A stretch of DNA of 64,000 nucleotides, taken from positions 142,152 through 206,151 of the forward strand of contig NZ_LFKO01000002.1 in the NCBI RefSeq assembly GCF_001265075.1, written 5' to 3'. The notes beneath the pieces are model-generated. The model was not told the DNA's origin. It was given only the letters and a program-made list of their open reading frames with translations, and made no database searches. The translations under genes and the position numbers were made by a program. Every line of letters begins with the position of its first letter. Position 1 is the stretch's first letter. Origin of the DNA: Salinicoccus sp. YB14-2 (lineage in GTDB: Bacteria; Bacillota; Bacilli; Staphylococcales; Salinicoccaceae). Shown piece after piece: positions 55,989 through 64,000 of the stretch.

Positions 55989-56732
55989 ATGAAGCAAATA
56001 TATGCATTTGAAAAGAAAAACGATTATGAAAAATATCAGGATACTATCAGCAGGTTAAGTTCAGGGTTAATTGAGTATCAGCAAGTAATTGAAAGAGAAT
56101 TCGCATTGAAAGATCCACCTAAAGCCGTTGTCTGGACTACTGAAGAACTGGCAACGACGGTATTTTCTGATATACCTATACCGGCGTTTACCAATAAGGA
56201 TTTAATATACATGTCACCGGATATCAAAACATGGCTGAATATCTTTGAAAAACAATTGGAGGGAAAAGATTTGCCGTCAATCAGACAGTTCTATAAAGAA
56301 CATACCGAAACGGAGATGCTTGTCATTTTGGCCCATGAGCTTACACATCACTCAGAATTGTTTCTGGATGATTTTGAAGATGATAAAGAAGACGGTATTT
56401 GGTTTGAAGAAGGCATGTGTTTTTATCTTCCAAGAAAATTACTGCTGAATGAAGAGGAATTCAATCAAATAACAGATGTGGAAACTGAGCTTTATGAAAA
56501 TTTTAAAGATAAATATGGGGATTATTCTTTGGAGGACTTCGGAAGCAGCTCATATGACGGAACTTTATCCAGTATCATGTTTGATTATTGGCGCAGCTAC
56601 CTGGCTGTGAAATATCTGATAGAAGTGAGAGCAAATGGTGATGTCAAAACTGTTTTTGATGATTATCATAACTGGGATCACGAGAGGAGAAAAGTCCCTC
56701 TGACAAAATACTTTGGTTTGGAAGACGGATAA
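55989..56732 (+). CDS. Putative zinc metalloprotease (HExxH)
   Basis: 247 residues, no signal peptide or membrane segment. His116-Glu-Leu-Thr-His120 (AHELTHHSELF) is a zincin motif, and Glu140/141 in WFEEGMCFYLPR could be the third ligand of a gluzincin. A segment near the C-terminus, FDYWRSYLAVKYLIE, resembles the helical part of peptidase MA-like domains. Not recognised beyond that. GGAC-type weak ribosome site; a GNAT gene follows 11 bases after the stop. Confidence 0.7.
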   Translation: MKQIYAFEKKNDYEKYQDTISRLSSGLIEYQQVIEREFALKDPPKAVVWTTEELATTVFSDIPIPAFTNKDLIYMSPDIKTWLNIFEKQLEGKDLPSIRQFYKEHTETEMLVILAHELTHHSELFLDDFEDDKEDGIWFEEGMCFYLPRKLLLNEEEFNQITDVETELYENFKDKYGDYSLEDFGSSSYDGTLSSIMFDYWRSYLAVKYLIEVRANGDVKTVFDDYHNWDHERRKVPLTKYFGLEDG

Positions 56733-56743
56733 AGGAGCAAGTG

Positions 56744-57220
56744 ATGATAAAAAGCAGGAGATTTACAGCAGCAGACGCCAAAGAAGTTTCCGAATTGGTG
56801 CGACGGACTTTAAGGGAGACGAATATCAAAGATTATTCAGAGGAATATATTGAAAATGATATAGCAAAAATGGATGAAAAATTCTTTATCGAAAGAGGAA
56901 AATCGACAAATTGTTATGTCTTTCTAGATGAAAGTACAGAAAGTATTATAGGAGTGGGCTCTATAGGAGCTTACTGGGGAAGTGAAACCGAAAGCAGTTT
57001 ATTTACAATATTTGTTTCGCCAGATTATCAGGGAAAAGGTGTTGGAAAACAAATCATGGAGAAGTTGGAAAGTGATGAATATTTTCTGAAGGCAGATCGT
57101 ATTGAAATTCCAGCGTCCATCACTGCCTTATCATTCTATCAAAAGATGGGTTATGATTTTAAAAATGGTGTAGATCAAGTGGATGAAGAAGGATTGTACA
57201 GGCTGGAGAAATGTAGATGA
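56744..57220 (+). CDS. GNAT-family acetyltransferase
   Basis: 158 residues: SRRFTAADAKEVSELVRRTL, LFTIFVSPDYQGKGVGKQIMEKLE (acetyl-CoA loop Q-G-K-G-V-G) and ALSFYQKMGYDF. ATG 56744 has GGAG six bases upstream; a GTG at 56741 is too close. Probably co-transcribed with the HExxH gene. Substrate unknown. Confidence 0.84.
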   Translation: MIKSRRFTAADAKEVSELVRRTLRETNIKDYSEEYIENDIAKMDEKFFIERGKSTNCYVFLDESTESIIGVGSIGAYWGSETESSLFTIFVSPDYQGKGVGKQIMEKLESDEYFLKADRIEIPASITALSFYQKMGYDFKNGVDQVDEEGLYRLEKCR

Positions 57221-57282
57221 CCTGTTGTATTTAGTTTAAGCGTTGTCAGATGAGGTAGTTAAGCAGTAAAGGGGATTATTTT

Positions 57283-57465
57283 ATGAGACAAAAACTAATG
57301 AAATCATCAACAGATAAAGCACTCTACGGCGTTTGCGGCGGACTGGCAGAGTTTTTTGGCATTTCATCATTTGTCGTCAGGCTAATATTCTTCTTCACAG
57401 CATCAGCTTCATTTTGGGTATATTTAGTGCTGGTTTTGGCATTAGATGAAAAACCATCATTATGA
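57283..57465 (+). CDS. PspC-domain small membrane protein
   Basis: 60 residues: LMKSSTDKALYGVCGGLAEFFGISSFVVRLIFF followed by one hydrophobic helix (about 36-54). The G-V-C-G-G-L-A-x-Y/F pattern is diagnostic of PspC, which in other bacteria senses or responds to membrane stress. Stand-alone domain form. Confidence 0.88.
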   Translation: MRQKLMKSSTDKALYGVCGGLAEFFGISSFVVRLIFFFTASASFWVYLVLVLALDEKPSL

Positions 57466-57534
57466 TATTTAAAACACCTGCTTATCTTAATTACTCATCG
57501 TTGATTATATAATAACTTTAAGGAATGATTCAAA

Positions 57535-57789
57535 ATGTGCATTGAATTAAAGATTATTAAGTATGGAGATGGACAGGCAATATCTATTGAGAAGAAAGCT
57601 ATGGAAGAATTGAATCTTGAAATTGGTGATATCTTAAATATTGAAACAAGAGGCAGAGAAATCATTCTAACAAAAGAAGATAATTTGACTTTTGAAGAAT
57701 AATGGAATCAATTCTTCGTGAATGATGGAACATATCAAGATATGCGGGAAATTGATTGGGGCACAGATCAGAATAGAGAAAGATGGTAA
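57535..57789 (+). pseudogene. AbrB/MazE-type antitoxin truncated by a stop codon
   Basis: ATG 57535 opens a 55-residue frame: KIIKYGDGQAISIEKKAMEELNLEIGDILNIE then EIILTK, a SpoVT/AbrB swapped-hairpin DNA-binding domain of MazE type. TAA at 57700-57702 ends it, but the same frame continues WNQFFVNDGTYQDMREIDWGTDQNRERW to TAA 57787-57789, which is the usual toxin-binding tail (D-W-G ... R-x-x-W). So a nonsense mutation separates DNA-binding and toxin-binding parts. No MazF/PemK-like gene is seen to 57937. Confidence 0.78.
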
Positions 57790-57937
57790 GTAAGGATGGC
57801 GTACTAAATATCAATGTAATCGTGAGTAGGGCCCGGTATAGAAAAAGTTCACATTTTCAGAAACCAACTAAGTAATATATGATAATGTAGTAAATGTTTA
57901 TTAGTACTTGAAAAGTTAATGTAAAGGTGGAACAGTT

Positions 57938-58411
57938 ATGGTAATGGAATTATATGAATACCGGACGACGGTTCCGGAAGCGTGGCTCGATTACAATGGT
58001 CATATGAACGACGGACAGTACAGTCGAGCGTTCAGTGATGCAGGGCTTATGTGGCTCTCACATCTCGGACTCAGTGAATCAAAGGTGAAGGAACTGTCCT
58101 ATACCATCTTCACTTTGGAAAACCATATCGTCTATCTTAACGAAGTTTTTGCAGGTGAAGAAATAACAATCAAAATCAGTATACATGATTATGATGAAAA
58201 GAGACTGCACGTGTTCATGACACTCCTTAATCGAAAGGGCGAGAAATGTGCCACATACGAAGTAATGTATATGGGTATGGACACAAAAGCAGGGCGTCCG
58301 GGACCTTTCCCTGAAAAGTTCGAGCAGACTGTAAAGGAGTATTATGAATCACAGGATAATAGTGAAAAACCCGCTGAAATGGGACGTACGATCGGAATCA
58401 GAAGGAAATAA
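57938..58411 (+). CDS. Hotdog thioesterase, betainyl-CoA thioesterase-like
   Basis: 157 residues, 4HBT hotdog fold: VPEAWLDYNGHMNDGQYSRAFSDAGLMWL carries the catalytic D-Y-x-G-H-M-N motif; TLENHIVYLNEVFAGEEITI and CATYEVMYMG follow. Closest by eye to the thioesterases of carnitine breakdown. A carnitine dehydrogenase gene is not in the window. AAAGGTGG precedes the ATG; a terminator follows. Confidence 0.8.
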   Translation: MVMELYEYRTTVPEAWLDYNGHMNDGQYSRAFSDAGLMWLSHLGLSESKVKELSYTIFTLENHIVYLNEVFAGEEITIKISIHDYDEKRLHVFMTLLNRKGEKCATYEVMYMGMDTKAGRPGPFPEKFEQTVKEYYESQDNSEKPAEMGRTIGIRRK

Positions 58412-58423
58412 TATTATAACAAC

Positions 58424-58456
58424 AGGTGACGGGAATGTTCCCGACACCTTTCTTTA
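58424..58456 (+). terminator. Intrinsic terminator after thioesterase gene
   Basis: AGGTGACGGGAA (58424-58435) pairs with TTCCCGACACCT (58438-58449), one internal A-A mismatch, then a T-rich tail. Confidence 0.78.
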
Positions 58457-58518
58457 AGTTCTTTGGAAATATTTTTAACTGTAATGTTCCCATTTTATAT
58501 ATCGATTGGAGTTTTAAA

Positions 58519-58812
58519 ATGAGTGATGGATTTGCACAAGTGCTCAGTTTTGTAATAGGTGTTGCATTTTTCTTTTTCTACATAGTCATAGCTGGTTCTA
58601 TATTTAATAATGATGTCTTGGGTTTTCCATACATAATACTGACAATTTACTTCTTTATCTCGATTTTCACCTTCCCTAATGTCAGCTTGGAAGCTGGAGG
58701 AAAAACTTCAGGTAGCGAACCGCTAAGTTCCAAGTATACTTTGATATTTGCTTATGTAGTTTCACCGATATGGTTTTTAATCAAATTAATTAAAAATAAA
58801 GGGAAAGAGTGA
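58519..58812 (+). CDS. Small membrane protein of unknown function
   Basis: 97 residues from ATG 58519, nine bases after a GGAG. A longer frame from 58426 would start inside the preceding terminator. Two or three hydrophobic segments (about 6-30, 37-55, 76-90) and a basic tail. Its end overlaps the start region of the fructosamine kinase gene, so they are probably coupled. Confidence 0.65.
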   Translation: MSDGFAQVLSFVIGVAFFFFYIVIAGSIFNNDVLGFPYIILTIYFFISIFTFPNVSLEAGGKTSGSEPLSSKYTLIFAYVVSPIWFLIKLIKNKGKE

Positions 58813-58817
58813 GAAAT

Positions 58818-59672
58818 ATGTTAGAACATTGGGAGCAGGAGCTGCCTGTAAAAGGTATTCAAAAGATAACTCCTGTGTCAGGCGGTGATGTAAATGATGC
58901 CTACCGTATTGAAACGGATGGAGAACCTTGTTTTCTGCTGGTACAGAAGGGACGTGCTGAAGATTTCTATGCAGCAGAAATTGCAGGTCTAAAAGCAATG
59001 CTGGAAGCGGGAATTACTGCTCCGAAAGTGCTCGGTAACGGTCAAATTGAAGGAGATGCTTTTCTTTTGCTTGAATATTTGGATGAAGGGGCTGGCAGCC
59101 AGTGGGACCTGGGGCATATGGTTGCGAAGATGCACCTTGAACATCAGGCGGATGACCAATTCGGTTTTCATTTACCGCATGAAGGCGGAGACATCAGTTT
59201 CGATAATGCCTGGACGGATTCCTGGAGGAAGTTGTTCATCAATGAAAGAATGGATCAGCTGCGGGATCGGATAGCTGCGCAGGGATTATGGGATGATAAC
59301 GATTTGCAGACATATGATAAAGTTCGCAAAATCATGACAGATAACCTGAAAGCTCATGAAAGTGAACCGTCTCTGTTACATGGTGATCTGTGGGCAGGAA
59401 ATTATATGTTTCTTTCAGATGGGAGTCCGGCATTGTTCGATCCTTCTCCATTGTACGGGGACCGGGAGTTTGATCTTGGTGCAACGACCGTCTTTGGCGG
59501 TTTCGGCAAAGACTTCTACGATGCATATGAAGAAACATATCCACTCAGTGAAGATGCCTGGGTAAGAATACGATTTTATAAGCTTTATCTATTGATGGTG
59601 CATCTGATGAAGTTCGGTTCCGTATATTCCAGCAGCGTTGGGCACACAATGCAGGATATATTGGAATCATAG
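58818..59672 (+). CDS. Fructosamine kinase family protein
   Basis: 284 residues, APH-like kinase fold. ITPVSGGDVNDAYRI (nucleotide loop), LLEYLDEG (hinge), SLLHGDLWAGNYMF (catalytic H-G-D-L-W-x-G-N, about 188) and FDPSPLYGDREFDLG (metal aspartate) match fructosamine-3-kinases, which repair glycated proteins or sugars. GTG 58809 is possible; ATG 58818 is preferred. The short membrane gene just upstream ends within its leader. Confidence 0.9.
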   Translation: MLEHWEQELPVKGIQKITPVSGGDVNDAYRIETDGEPCFLLVQKGRAEDFYAAEIAGLKAMLEAGITAPKVLGNGQIEGDAFLLLEYLDEGAGSQWDLGHMVAKMHLEHQADDQFGFHLPHEGGDISFDNAWTDSWRKLFINERMDQLRDRIAAQGLWDDNDLQTYDKVRKIMTDNLKAHESEPSLLHGDLWAGNYMFLSDGSPALFDPSPLYGDREFDLGATTVFGGFGKDFYDAYEETYPLSEDAWVRIRFYKLYLLMVHLMKFGSVYSSSVGHTMQDILES

Positions 59673-59748
59673 GTTCAGTTTGGAGTAAGTAACAAATAGT
59701 CTCAGTGGAATCTGGTTAGGCAATCATATAAAAAGGAGGGAGATAATC

Positions 59749-61047
59749 ATTAGAAGAAATAGGATTTTGCTTGTTTTGATCGGTGTAGTTACAATACTTT
59801 TTATCTCTTCTGTTCTTTACATTTTCATCAATGACAGTGATGCATATCGGCACTATACGGGACTGGGAGAGTCCATCTCCATTTCTCCGGATGACAGTAC
59901 TTTGGCTTTTTCTTATTATACGAATGGGAATGAAGCAATCTATACAGGTGATATTGATGGAAAAGATGTCACTCAGGTCACTTTTCCAGCTGAAGGGGAA
60001 GACCATCGTGAGCCAAGATTTTCTGAAGACGGAAAAAGCATGATCTTTTTGTCCGAAGATAGTAATAAGGTGCGGAGCCTTCATTATAAACCAGAACTGG
60101 AAGATGAAGAAACTATACAGCTGACAGATAAAGAAGACCAAGTGTTCAGTGCTGCACTGTCTCCAGATGGAGAAACAGCTTATTATCTTGCGATGCCGGC
60201 AGAAGATTTTCATAAAGAACCCGGACAGAATAAGAATGGAACAGATGTCCATACGATTCATACCGATGGTTCCGGACATGAGCAGCTGACGGATGAAGAT
60301 CGTTTAGATATGGGACAGATTACAATTTCTGATGATGGACAGCGATTATACTATAACGGCTTTGAAAATGGGATATATTATGACATTGACAGTGGAATGG
60401 AAAAAACTGATTCTGAAATCGCAGTGCGAGGCGAAGTGTATCATACTGTTCTTTCACCTGACGAAGACTATTTTGCCTATACTAAGGTAGATGACACATC
60501 AGAACAGGGAACATTCATTTATGAATTATTCCTAAAAAATGTTTCGAGTGGGGATTCAAAACGGCTGACTGATTATAATTCCAATGTGGTATCCCCGGTT
60601 TTCTTTCACCAGGAAGACCGGTTGGCATTGCTTGCAAATAAAAACTGGCCAGGTGAGCCATCACAGTATGAAATCATGACTTTCCGATATGAAGATGGGG
60701 AGATGATTCCTATAAACCTGGAACTTCCAGAACCTGATGACAGTTTTCAGCTTGGTGCTTTCGTAGATAAAATGATGAACGAAGCAACACTGACTGTTCT
60801 TTATCTGCTGATGTTTGGGTTATCAATTGTTTATTGTCATGGAAGCAGCAGAACATATTGGCCTGTTATCATCAGTGGAATCGTTACTTTGATTTCATTA
60901 ATTGTTGTTTTTATCGCAGGTTATATTAATCCATGGCTAGGTGTATGGGTTATGACATTGACTATGGGGTTAGGTGTTTGTACTGTAATACTCCTGCTGT
61001 TTGCATTCATCTATCAAAAAATTTTGAAAATTATCCGTGGGGCATAA
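59749..61047 (+). CDS. TolB-like beta-propeller membrane protein, near-cognate start
   Basis: About 432 residues if started at ATT 59749. An N-terminal anchor (RRNRILLVLIGVVTILFISSVLYIF) precedes a propeller-like domain with repeats SPDDSTLAFS, SEDGKSMIFLS, SPDGETAYYLA, SDDGQRLYYNG, SPDEDYFAYTK, as in TolB/WD40-like proteins. Three C-terminal hydrophobic helices follow (about 345-425). No ATG or GTG lies between the stop upstream and 59767; the strong AGGAGGG (59734-59740) is eight bases before ATT. The TTG at 59767 is 26 bases from it and would lose the basic N-terminus. Function unknown. Confidence 0.75.
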   Translation: MRRNRILLVLIGVVTILFISSVLYIFINDSDAYRHYTGLGESISISPDDSTLAFSYYTNGNEAIYTGDIDGKDVTQVTFPAEGEDHREPRFSEDGKSMIFLSEDSNKVRSLHYKPELEDEETIQLTDKEDQVFSAALSPDGETAYYLAMPAEDFHKEPGQNKNGTDVHTIHTDGSGHEQLTDEDRLDMGQITISDDGQRLYYNGFENGIYYDIDSGMEKTDSEIAVRGEVYHTVLSPDEDYFAYTKVDDTSEQGTFIYELFLKNVSSGDSKRLTDYNSNVVSPVFFHQEDRLALLANKNWPGEPSQYEIMTFRYEDGEMIPINLELPEPDDSFQLGAFVDKMMNEATLTVLYLLMFGLSIVYCHGSSRTYWPVIISGIVTLISLIVVFIAGYINPWLGVWVMTLTMGLGVCTVILLLFAFIYQKILKIIRGA

Positions 61048-61081
61048 GAAAAAAGATGAGAAAATATACTGATAATCATCA

Positions 61082-61116
61082 AAAAAAGCCAAATCACTGA
61101 TGACTTGGCTTTTTCT
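61082..61116. terminator. Bidirectional terminator
   Basis: AAAAAGCCAA and TTGGCTTTTT form the stem, extended by TCA/TGA, between convergent genes. T-runs occur on both strands. Confidence 0.8.
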
Positions 61117-61118
61117 GT

Positions 61119-62006
61119 TTAGAATTTTTTTGTGAATGAAGCAGGAACTTTTGACTCGAATCTCATATATTCCTTGGTCGCCGGATGTTTGAATCCAATT
61201 GTATGGGCATGCAGGCCGACTCTTTTGATAGGGTTGGTCTGTGAACCGTATTTCTTATCACCGACGATCGGATGTTTCAAATCCTGCATATGCACACGGA
61301 TCTGATTTTTACGGCCGGTTTCCAAGTTTACCTGAAGCAGCGACAGATTAGCATTTGACTTCAAAACTTTGTATTTGGTGACAGCTTTTTTACCCTTATT
61401 TGGATTTTTACTAGAACGGACGATGAGGGCTTTATTCTCTGTCAGCCATGAGGTGATGGTACCGTCTTCTTTTACTGTACCTTCAACCAGTGCTATATAG
61501 GAACGTTCAGGTACAGCCTCCTGCCACGCATTTTGTAATTTCTGCTGGATTCTTTTGCTTTTCGCAAATATCATTACGCCTGAAGTATCACGGTCCAGTC
61601 GGTGAACGACGAATATCCGGCTTTTAGGACGAATATTTTGAATGTAATCCGAAAGCTGGCGAAATGCTGTCATCTGATTTTCTTTTTCCGAAGCGATTGA
61701 CAAGAGCCCCGCTTCTTTTTCAATCACTATAATATCCTCATCTTCATGGAGGATTTTGAGTCCTCTGATTCTCGCATCGTGCTTGGCAGTGCGTTTTTCA
61801 ATCGATACGCGGTCTCCCGGATGAAGTGGATCATTGAACTGAGTCGTCGATTGACCATTTACAAACACCTGGCTTCGGCTCAAAATACCTTTCACTGATT
61901 TTTTGCTTCTTGCAGGCATCATCTTAAATAAGAATTTAAGCAACTCTGTCGATTCATCAACAACCCATTCTTCTTCCGGTTCGTTAATATTCATTCTTTT
62001 TGTCAT
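61119..62006 (-). CDS. RluA-family pseudouridine synthase
   Basis: 295 residues. An S4-like RNA-binding N-terminus (about 20-80; VKGILSRSQVFVNGQ, LHPGDRVSI) precedes the catalytic domain with HRLDRDTSGVMIFAKS (catalytic aspartate about 139), LVEGTV, and LETGRKNQIRVHMQDLKHPIVGDKKYG. It isomerises uridine in rRNA or tRNA; target unknown. It resembles the YhcT/YlyB/YjbO group. Confidence 0.92.
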   Translation of the reverse strand: MTKRMNINEPEEEWVVDESTELLKFLFKMMPARSKKSVKGILSRSQVFVNGQSTTQFNDPLHPGDRVSIEKRTAKHDARIRGLKILHEDEDIIVIEKEAGLLSIASEKENQMTAFRQLSDYIQNIRPKSRIFVVHRLDRDTSGVMIFAKSKRIQQKLQNAWQEAVPERSYIALVEGTVKEDGTITSWLTENKALIVRSSKNPNKGKKAVTKYKVLKSNANLSLLQVNLETGRKNQIRVHMQDLKHPIVGDKKYGSQTNPIKRVGLHAHTIGFKHPATKEYMRFESKVPASFTKKF

Positions 62007-62131
62007 TATATACTTCCTTTGAATTATCTATTTTAATATTGTCATTAAACTGTATATGGATTTCAGTTGAAATTACATTATCCATATAATAATACTATAA
62101 TCTGGGGCGTCATGTATAAATTATTTTGTAT

Positions 62132-62881
62132 TTATTCTACCATGTACTTTAAAAAAGGCTCGAGATAATCATCCCTGCTTCTGTAATCTTGATCGAAGAA
62201 TGAATAGACTGCTTCTTTGTTTCTCTCTATAAAGACAATATTTTTAAACTCCGGCACTTCTTTGTTACTTTTTAATTCATTTAGATAAAGTTGATAGTTT
62301 TCTTGAAATTCACTCTCTGAAAGGTTCACTTTTAAATGATATAAAACGACGAGGGAATCATGGATATGAACGTCTTTCATCAAGACAGGCCGACATCGCT
62401 CTACATGTTTGTCTTCATCAATTGCGAGTTCTTCCTTCGTTTCTCTGAGAACACTTTTTTCAAGATCGAAGTAATCTCTGTCCAGGTCTTCATTGCTTAA
62501 TCCGCCGCCAGCACATTGAAGTCTTCCCGGATAAGCTGTATTAGATGCCATTTCTCCGAAAATGAATTTTGAGTCGGACGTTTCTACAAGACCGGCACTG
62601 AAGATGGTTCTGCATCTTTCTTCATCGGATATATGATTCCATACGGTATGCAGATGGTGGGCATAGTCCGTAGTGTTCAGAAAAATCTTATATTTATCTT
62701 TCTTCTCGGTTACAGTTTCTATATCGAACACTTCTCCTCGATAAAATTTTTCGTCCTTATTAATATCAGCCCAAAACGCTTCAATTTCATTTTGTCTTTT
62801 CTCTGACAGTTGAACAGGCTTCTTTGTACATATGACTTCTACTTTTTTATTTAAAGGTATAAGGTTGATCATAGTCTTCAT
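62132..62881 (-). CDS. Nudix hydrolase-like protein
   Basis: 249 residues. The Nudix box is recognisable: GGGLSNEDLD then LEKSVLRETKEELAID (R-E-x2-E-E metal site, about 150). The spacing from the glycine to R-E is a few residues longer than the standard G-x5-E-x7-R-E-U-x-E-E. The N-terminal 100 residues are a separate alpha/beta part. Substrate unknown. AAGAGG precedes the ATG closely. Confidence 0.78.
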   Translation of the reverse strand: MKTMINLIPLNKKVEVICTKKPVQLSEKRQNEIEAFWADINKDEKFYRGEVFDIETVTEKKDKYKIFLNTTDYAHHLHTVWNHISDEERCRTIFSAGLVETSDSKFIFGEMASNTAYPGRLQCAGGGLSNEDLDRDYFDLEKSVLRETKEELAIDEDKHVERCRPVLMKDVHIHDSLVVLYHLKVNLSESEFQENYQLYLNELKSNKEVPEFKNIVFIERNKEAVYSFFDQDYRSRDDYLEPFLKYMVE

Positions 62882-62986
62882 AGACCTCTTCTCTATGCAT
62901 ATTTAATGTAATTATACCTTATCTCATCTTAAACATTCATAAAATGATACAATTTATAAAAAGTATAAATAAAGGGATGTGCAGCG

Positions 62987-63472
62987 ATGAATTTTACAAT
63001 CAGAAAAATGACGAATGAAGATATAAAACAAATCCAATCAATAGCAAAGAAAAGCTGGAACGCTACATATGAAGGGATTATTCCAGAAACGATACAAAAT
63101 AACTTTCTTCTGATGGCATACAGTGACGAGATGATGAAGCACCGGTTAAACCACTCATTCATGTATGTCGCAGAAACTGATTCAGAGTTAGCCGGTTTTG
63201 TGAACTTCACACCAGTTGATGAGAAAGGTTTATCGGAATTAAGTGCCATCTACCTCGATCCTGATTTGCAGAACAGAGGAATAGGGACGGCTCTGCTTAA
63301 TGAAGGCATTCATAACATTGATGGGTTGAAAGAAATCCGGCTTGAAGTAGAAAAGGAAAATAAAATCGGCATGAGTTTTTATAAAGCAAAAGGTTTCGAC
63401 GTAGTGGAAGAGTATGATGAAGATTTCGATGGTCATAAACTTAAAACAGTGATTATGAAGTTGGACATTTAG
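62987..63472 (+). CDS. GNAT-family acetyltransferase
   Basis: 161 residues: FTIRKMTNEDIKQIQSIAKKSW, LSAIYLDPDLQNRGIGTALLNEGI (acetyl-CoA loop Q-N-R-G-I-G) and GMSFYKAKGFDVVEEY. Substrate unknown. AAGGGATG precedes the ATG. Confidence 0.86.
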   Translation: MNFTIRKMTNEDIKQIQSIAKKSWNATYEGIIPETIQNNFLLMAYSDEMMKHRLNHSFMYVAETDSELAGFVNFTPVDEKGLSELSAIYLDPDLQNRGIGTALLNEGIHNIDGLKEIRLEVEKENKIGMSFYKAKGFDVVEEYDEDFDGHKLKTVIMKLDI

Positions 63473-63518
63473 TGTGTTATTAATAAAAATTTAGATATAA
63501 AGGTAGGGGTAAACTAAT

Positions 63519-64000
63519 ATGTCGCAAGAAGATGTAATCAAAAATTCTAAAAACCTGATAACTAAAGAAAAATTGATCAATGATTTAAAATCTATCGGTG
63601 TTAAGAAGGGGATGACTTTAATCGTGCACTCCTCGTTAAGCAAGATTGGTTTTGTCAGCGGGGGTGCTCAGACAGTTGTTCAGGCACTTAAGGAAGTACT
63701 GGGCAGTGAGGGGACACTCGTTATGCCGACTCACAGTGCAGATGTTTCGGACCCGGCAGAGTGGCACAATCCTTCTGTACCAAAAGAATGGATTGAAGCA
63801 CTTCAGGAGACGATGCCGGCATTTGAACCGGATAAGACGTCTACATTTTATATGGGTAAAATAGTTGAGTGTTTTATGATGAATGACGATGTGATTCGGA
63901 GCAATCATCCAAAAGTATCATTCGCAGCGTGGGGAAAAGATAATGACGAAATCACTAAAGACCATCCTCTTGATCATGGAATGGGAATCGATACGCCGAT
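63519..64000 (+). CDS. Aminoglycoside 3-N-acetyltransferase family protein (partial)
   Basis: The first 160 residues; the gene runs off the window. It reads MTLIVHSSLSKIGFVSGGAQTVVQALKEVLG, GTLVMPTHSA, FMMNDDVIRSNHPKVSFAAWG and DHGMGIDTP, all characteristic of the AAC(3)/YokD fold. Family members acetylate aminoglycosides, though many chromosomal homologues have unknown substrates. AGGTAGGGG precedes ATG 63519. Confidence 0.88.
   Translation, partial: MSQEDVIKNSKNLITKEKLINDLKSIGVKKGMTLIVHSSLSKIGFVSGGAQTVVQALKEVLGSEGTLVMPTHSADVSDPAEWHNPSVPKEWIEALQETMPAFEPDKTSTFYMGKIVECFMMNDDVIRSNHPKVSFAAWGKDNDEITKDHPLDHGMGIDTP

Noticed and set aside
57790-57937. MazF/PemK toxin after the truncated antitoxin
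   Set aside because: No frame of suitable length or motif is found; only short stop-rich sequence.
59716-60279. 187-codon frame antisense to the propeller gene
   Set aside because: Shadow frame without ribosome site or family resemblance.

Overview
The window looks like chromosome from a non-Staphylococcus member of the Staphylococcaceae (Salinicoccus/Jeotgalicoccus type). This is inferred from moderate GC, low-GC Gram-positive promoters and Shine-Dalgarno sites, a T-box, an L20-leader-like infC leader, and a gene order (ytpI / nrnA-dnaE / malic enzyme-accDA / pfkA-pyk / citZ-icd / polA-mutM-coaE / gapB / nrdR-dnaB-dnaI / thrS / infC-rpmI-rplT) that closely follows the staphylococcal core chromosome. 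No tRNA, rRNA, CRISPR array, IS element or prophage was seen.

Positions 1-28140 are this conserved core: replication and repair (dnaE, polA, mutM, dnaB, dnaI, nrdR), glycolysis, gluconeogenesis and TCA entry (pfkA, pyk, gapB, citZ, icd, malic enzyme), fatty acid initiation (accD, accA) and translation (thrS, infC, rpmI, rplT). Two departures stand out. An AbgT-family transporter occupies the icd-polA interval, where staphylococci usually carry phoPR. The GntR/FadR-type regulator before accD has almost no effector domain. infC is best read with an AUA start codon.

Positions 28140-28940 are a scar-like zone: a 153-bp-period repeat array rich in TCGATTTGA-type motifs, then the 3' remnant of a VOC/PhnB-like gene. 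From about 28940 to the end the window is accessory: a macrolide phosphotransferase homologue, a MetE-like/AAHS-transporter operon, a glutaredoxin-SDR pair, an SQR-like flavoprotein without the central cysteine, a two-domain polysaccharide deacetylase lipoprotein, mqo, a frameshifted SgrR-like regulator beside a divergent MFS exporter, flotillin, glycerol dehydrogenase, a C45 acyltransferase/amidohydrolase pair, an indolepyruvate/pyruvate decarboxylase-like enzyme, a universal stress protein, a PmtRAB/YtrA-type regulator-ABC operon, and a run of small enzymes (GNATs, LD-carboxypeptidase, HExxH protein, thioesterase, fructosamine kinase, pseudouridine synthase, Nudix). An AAC(3)-family gene runs off the right edge.

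Several genes in this half are decaying or altered: the VOC remnant, split sgrR, a degenerate paralogue of the 49.5-kb membrane protein, and an AbrB/MazE-type antitoxin cut by a stop codon with no toxin. Regulatory signals worth attention are a MerR-type 19-bp-spacer promoter with no gene in front of it (32599-32629), a repressor palindrome inside the gntR promoter (52125-52153), and a dyad ahead of the MetE-like gene (29944-29960). No complete new multi-gene system could be established. The strongest unexplained signals are the 28.2-kb repeat array, the orphan MerR-type promoter and the active-site-altered enzymes.
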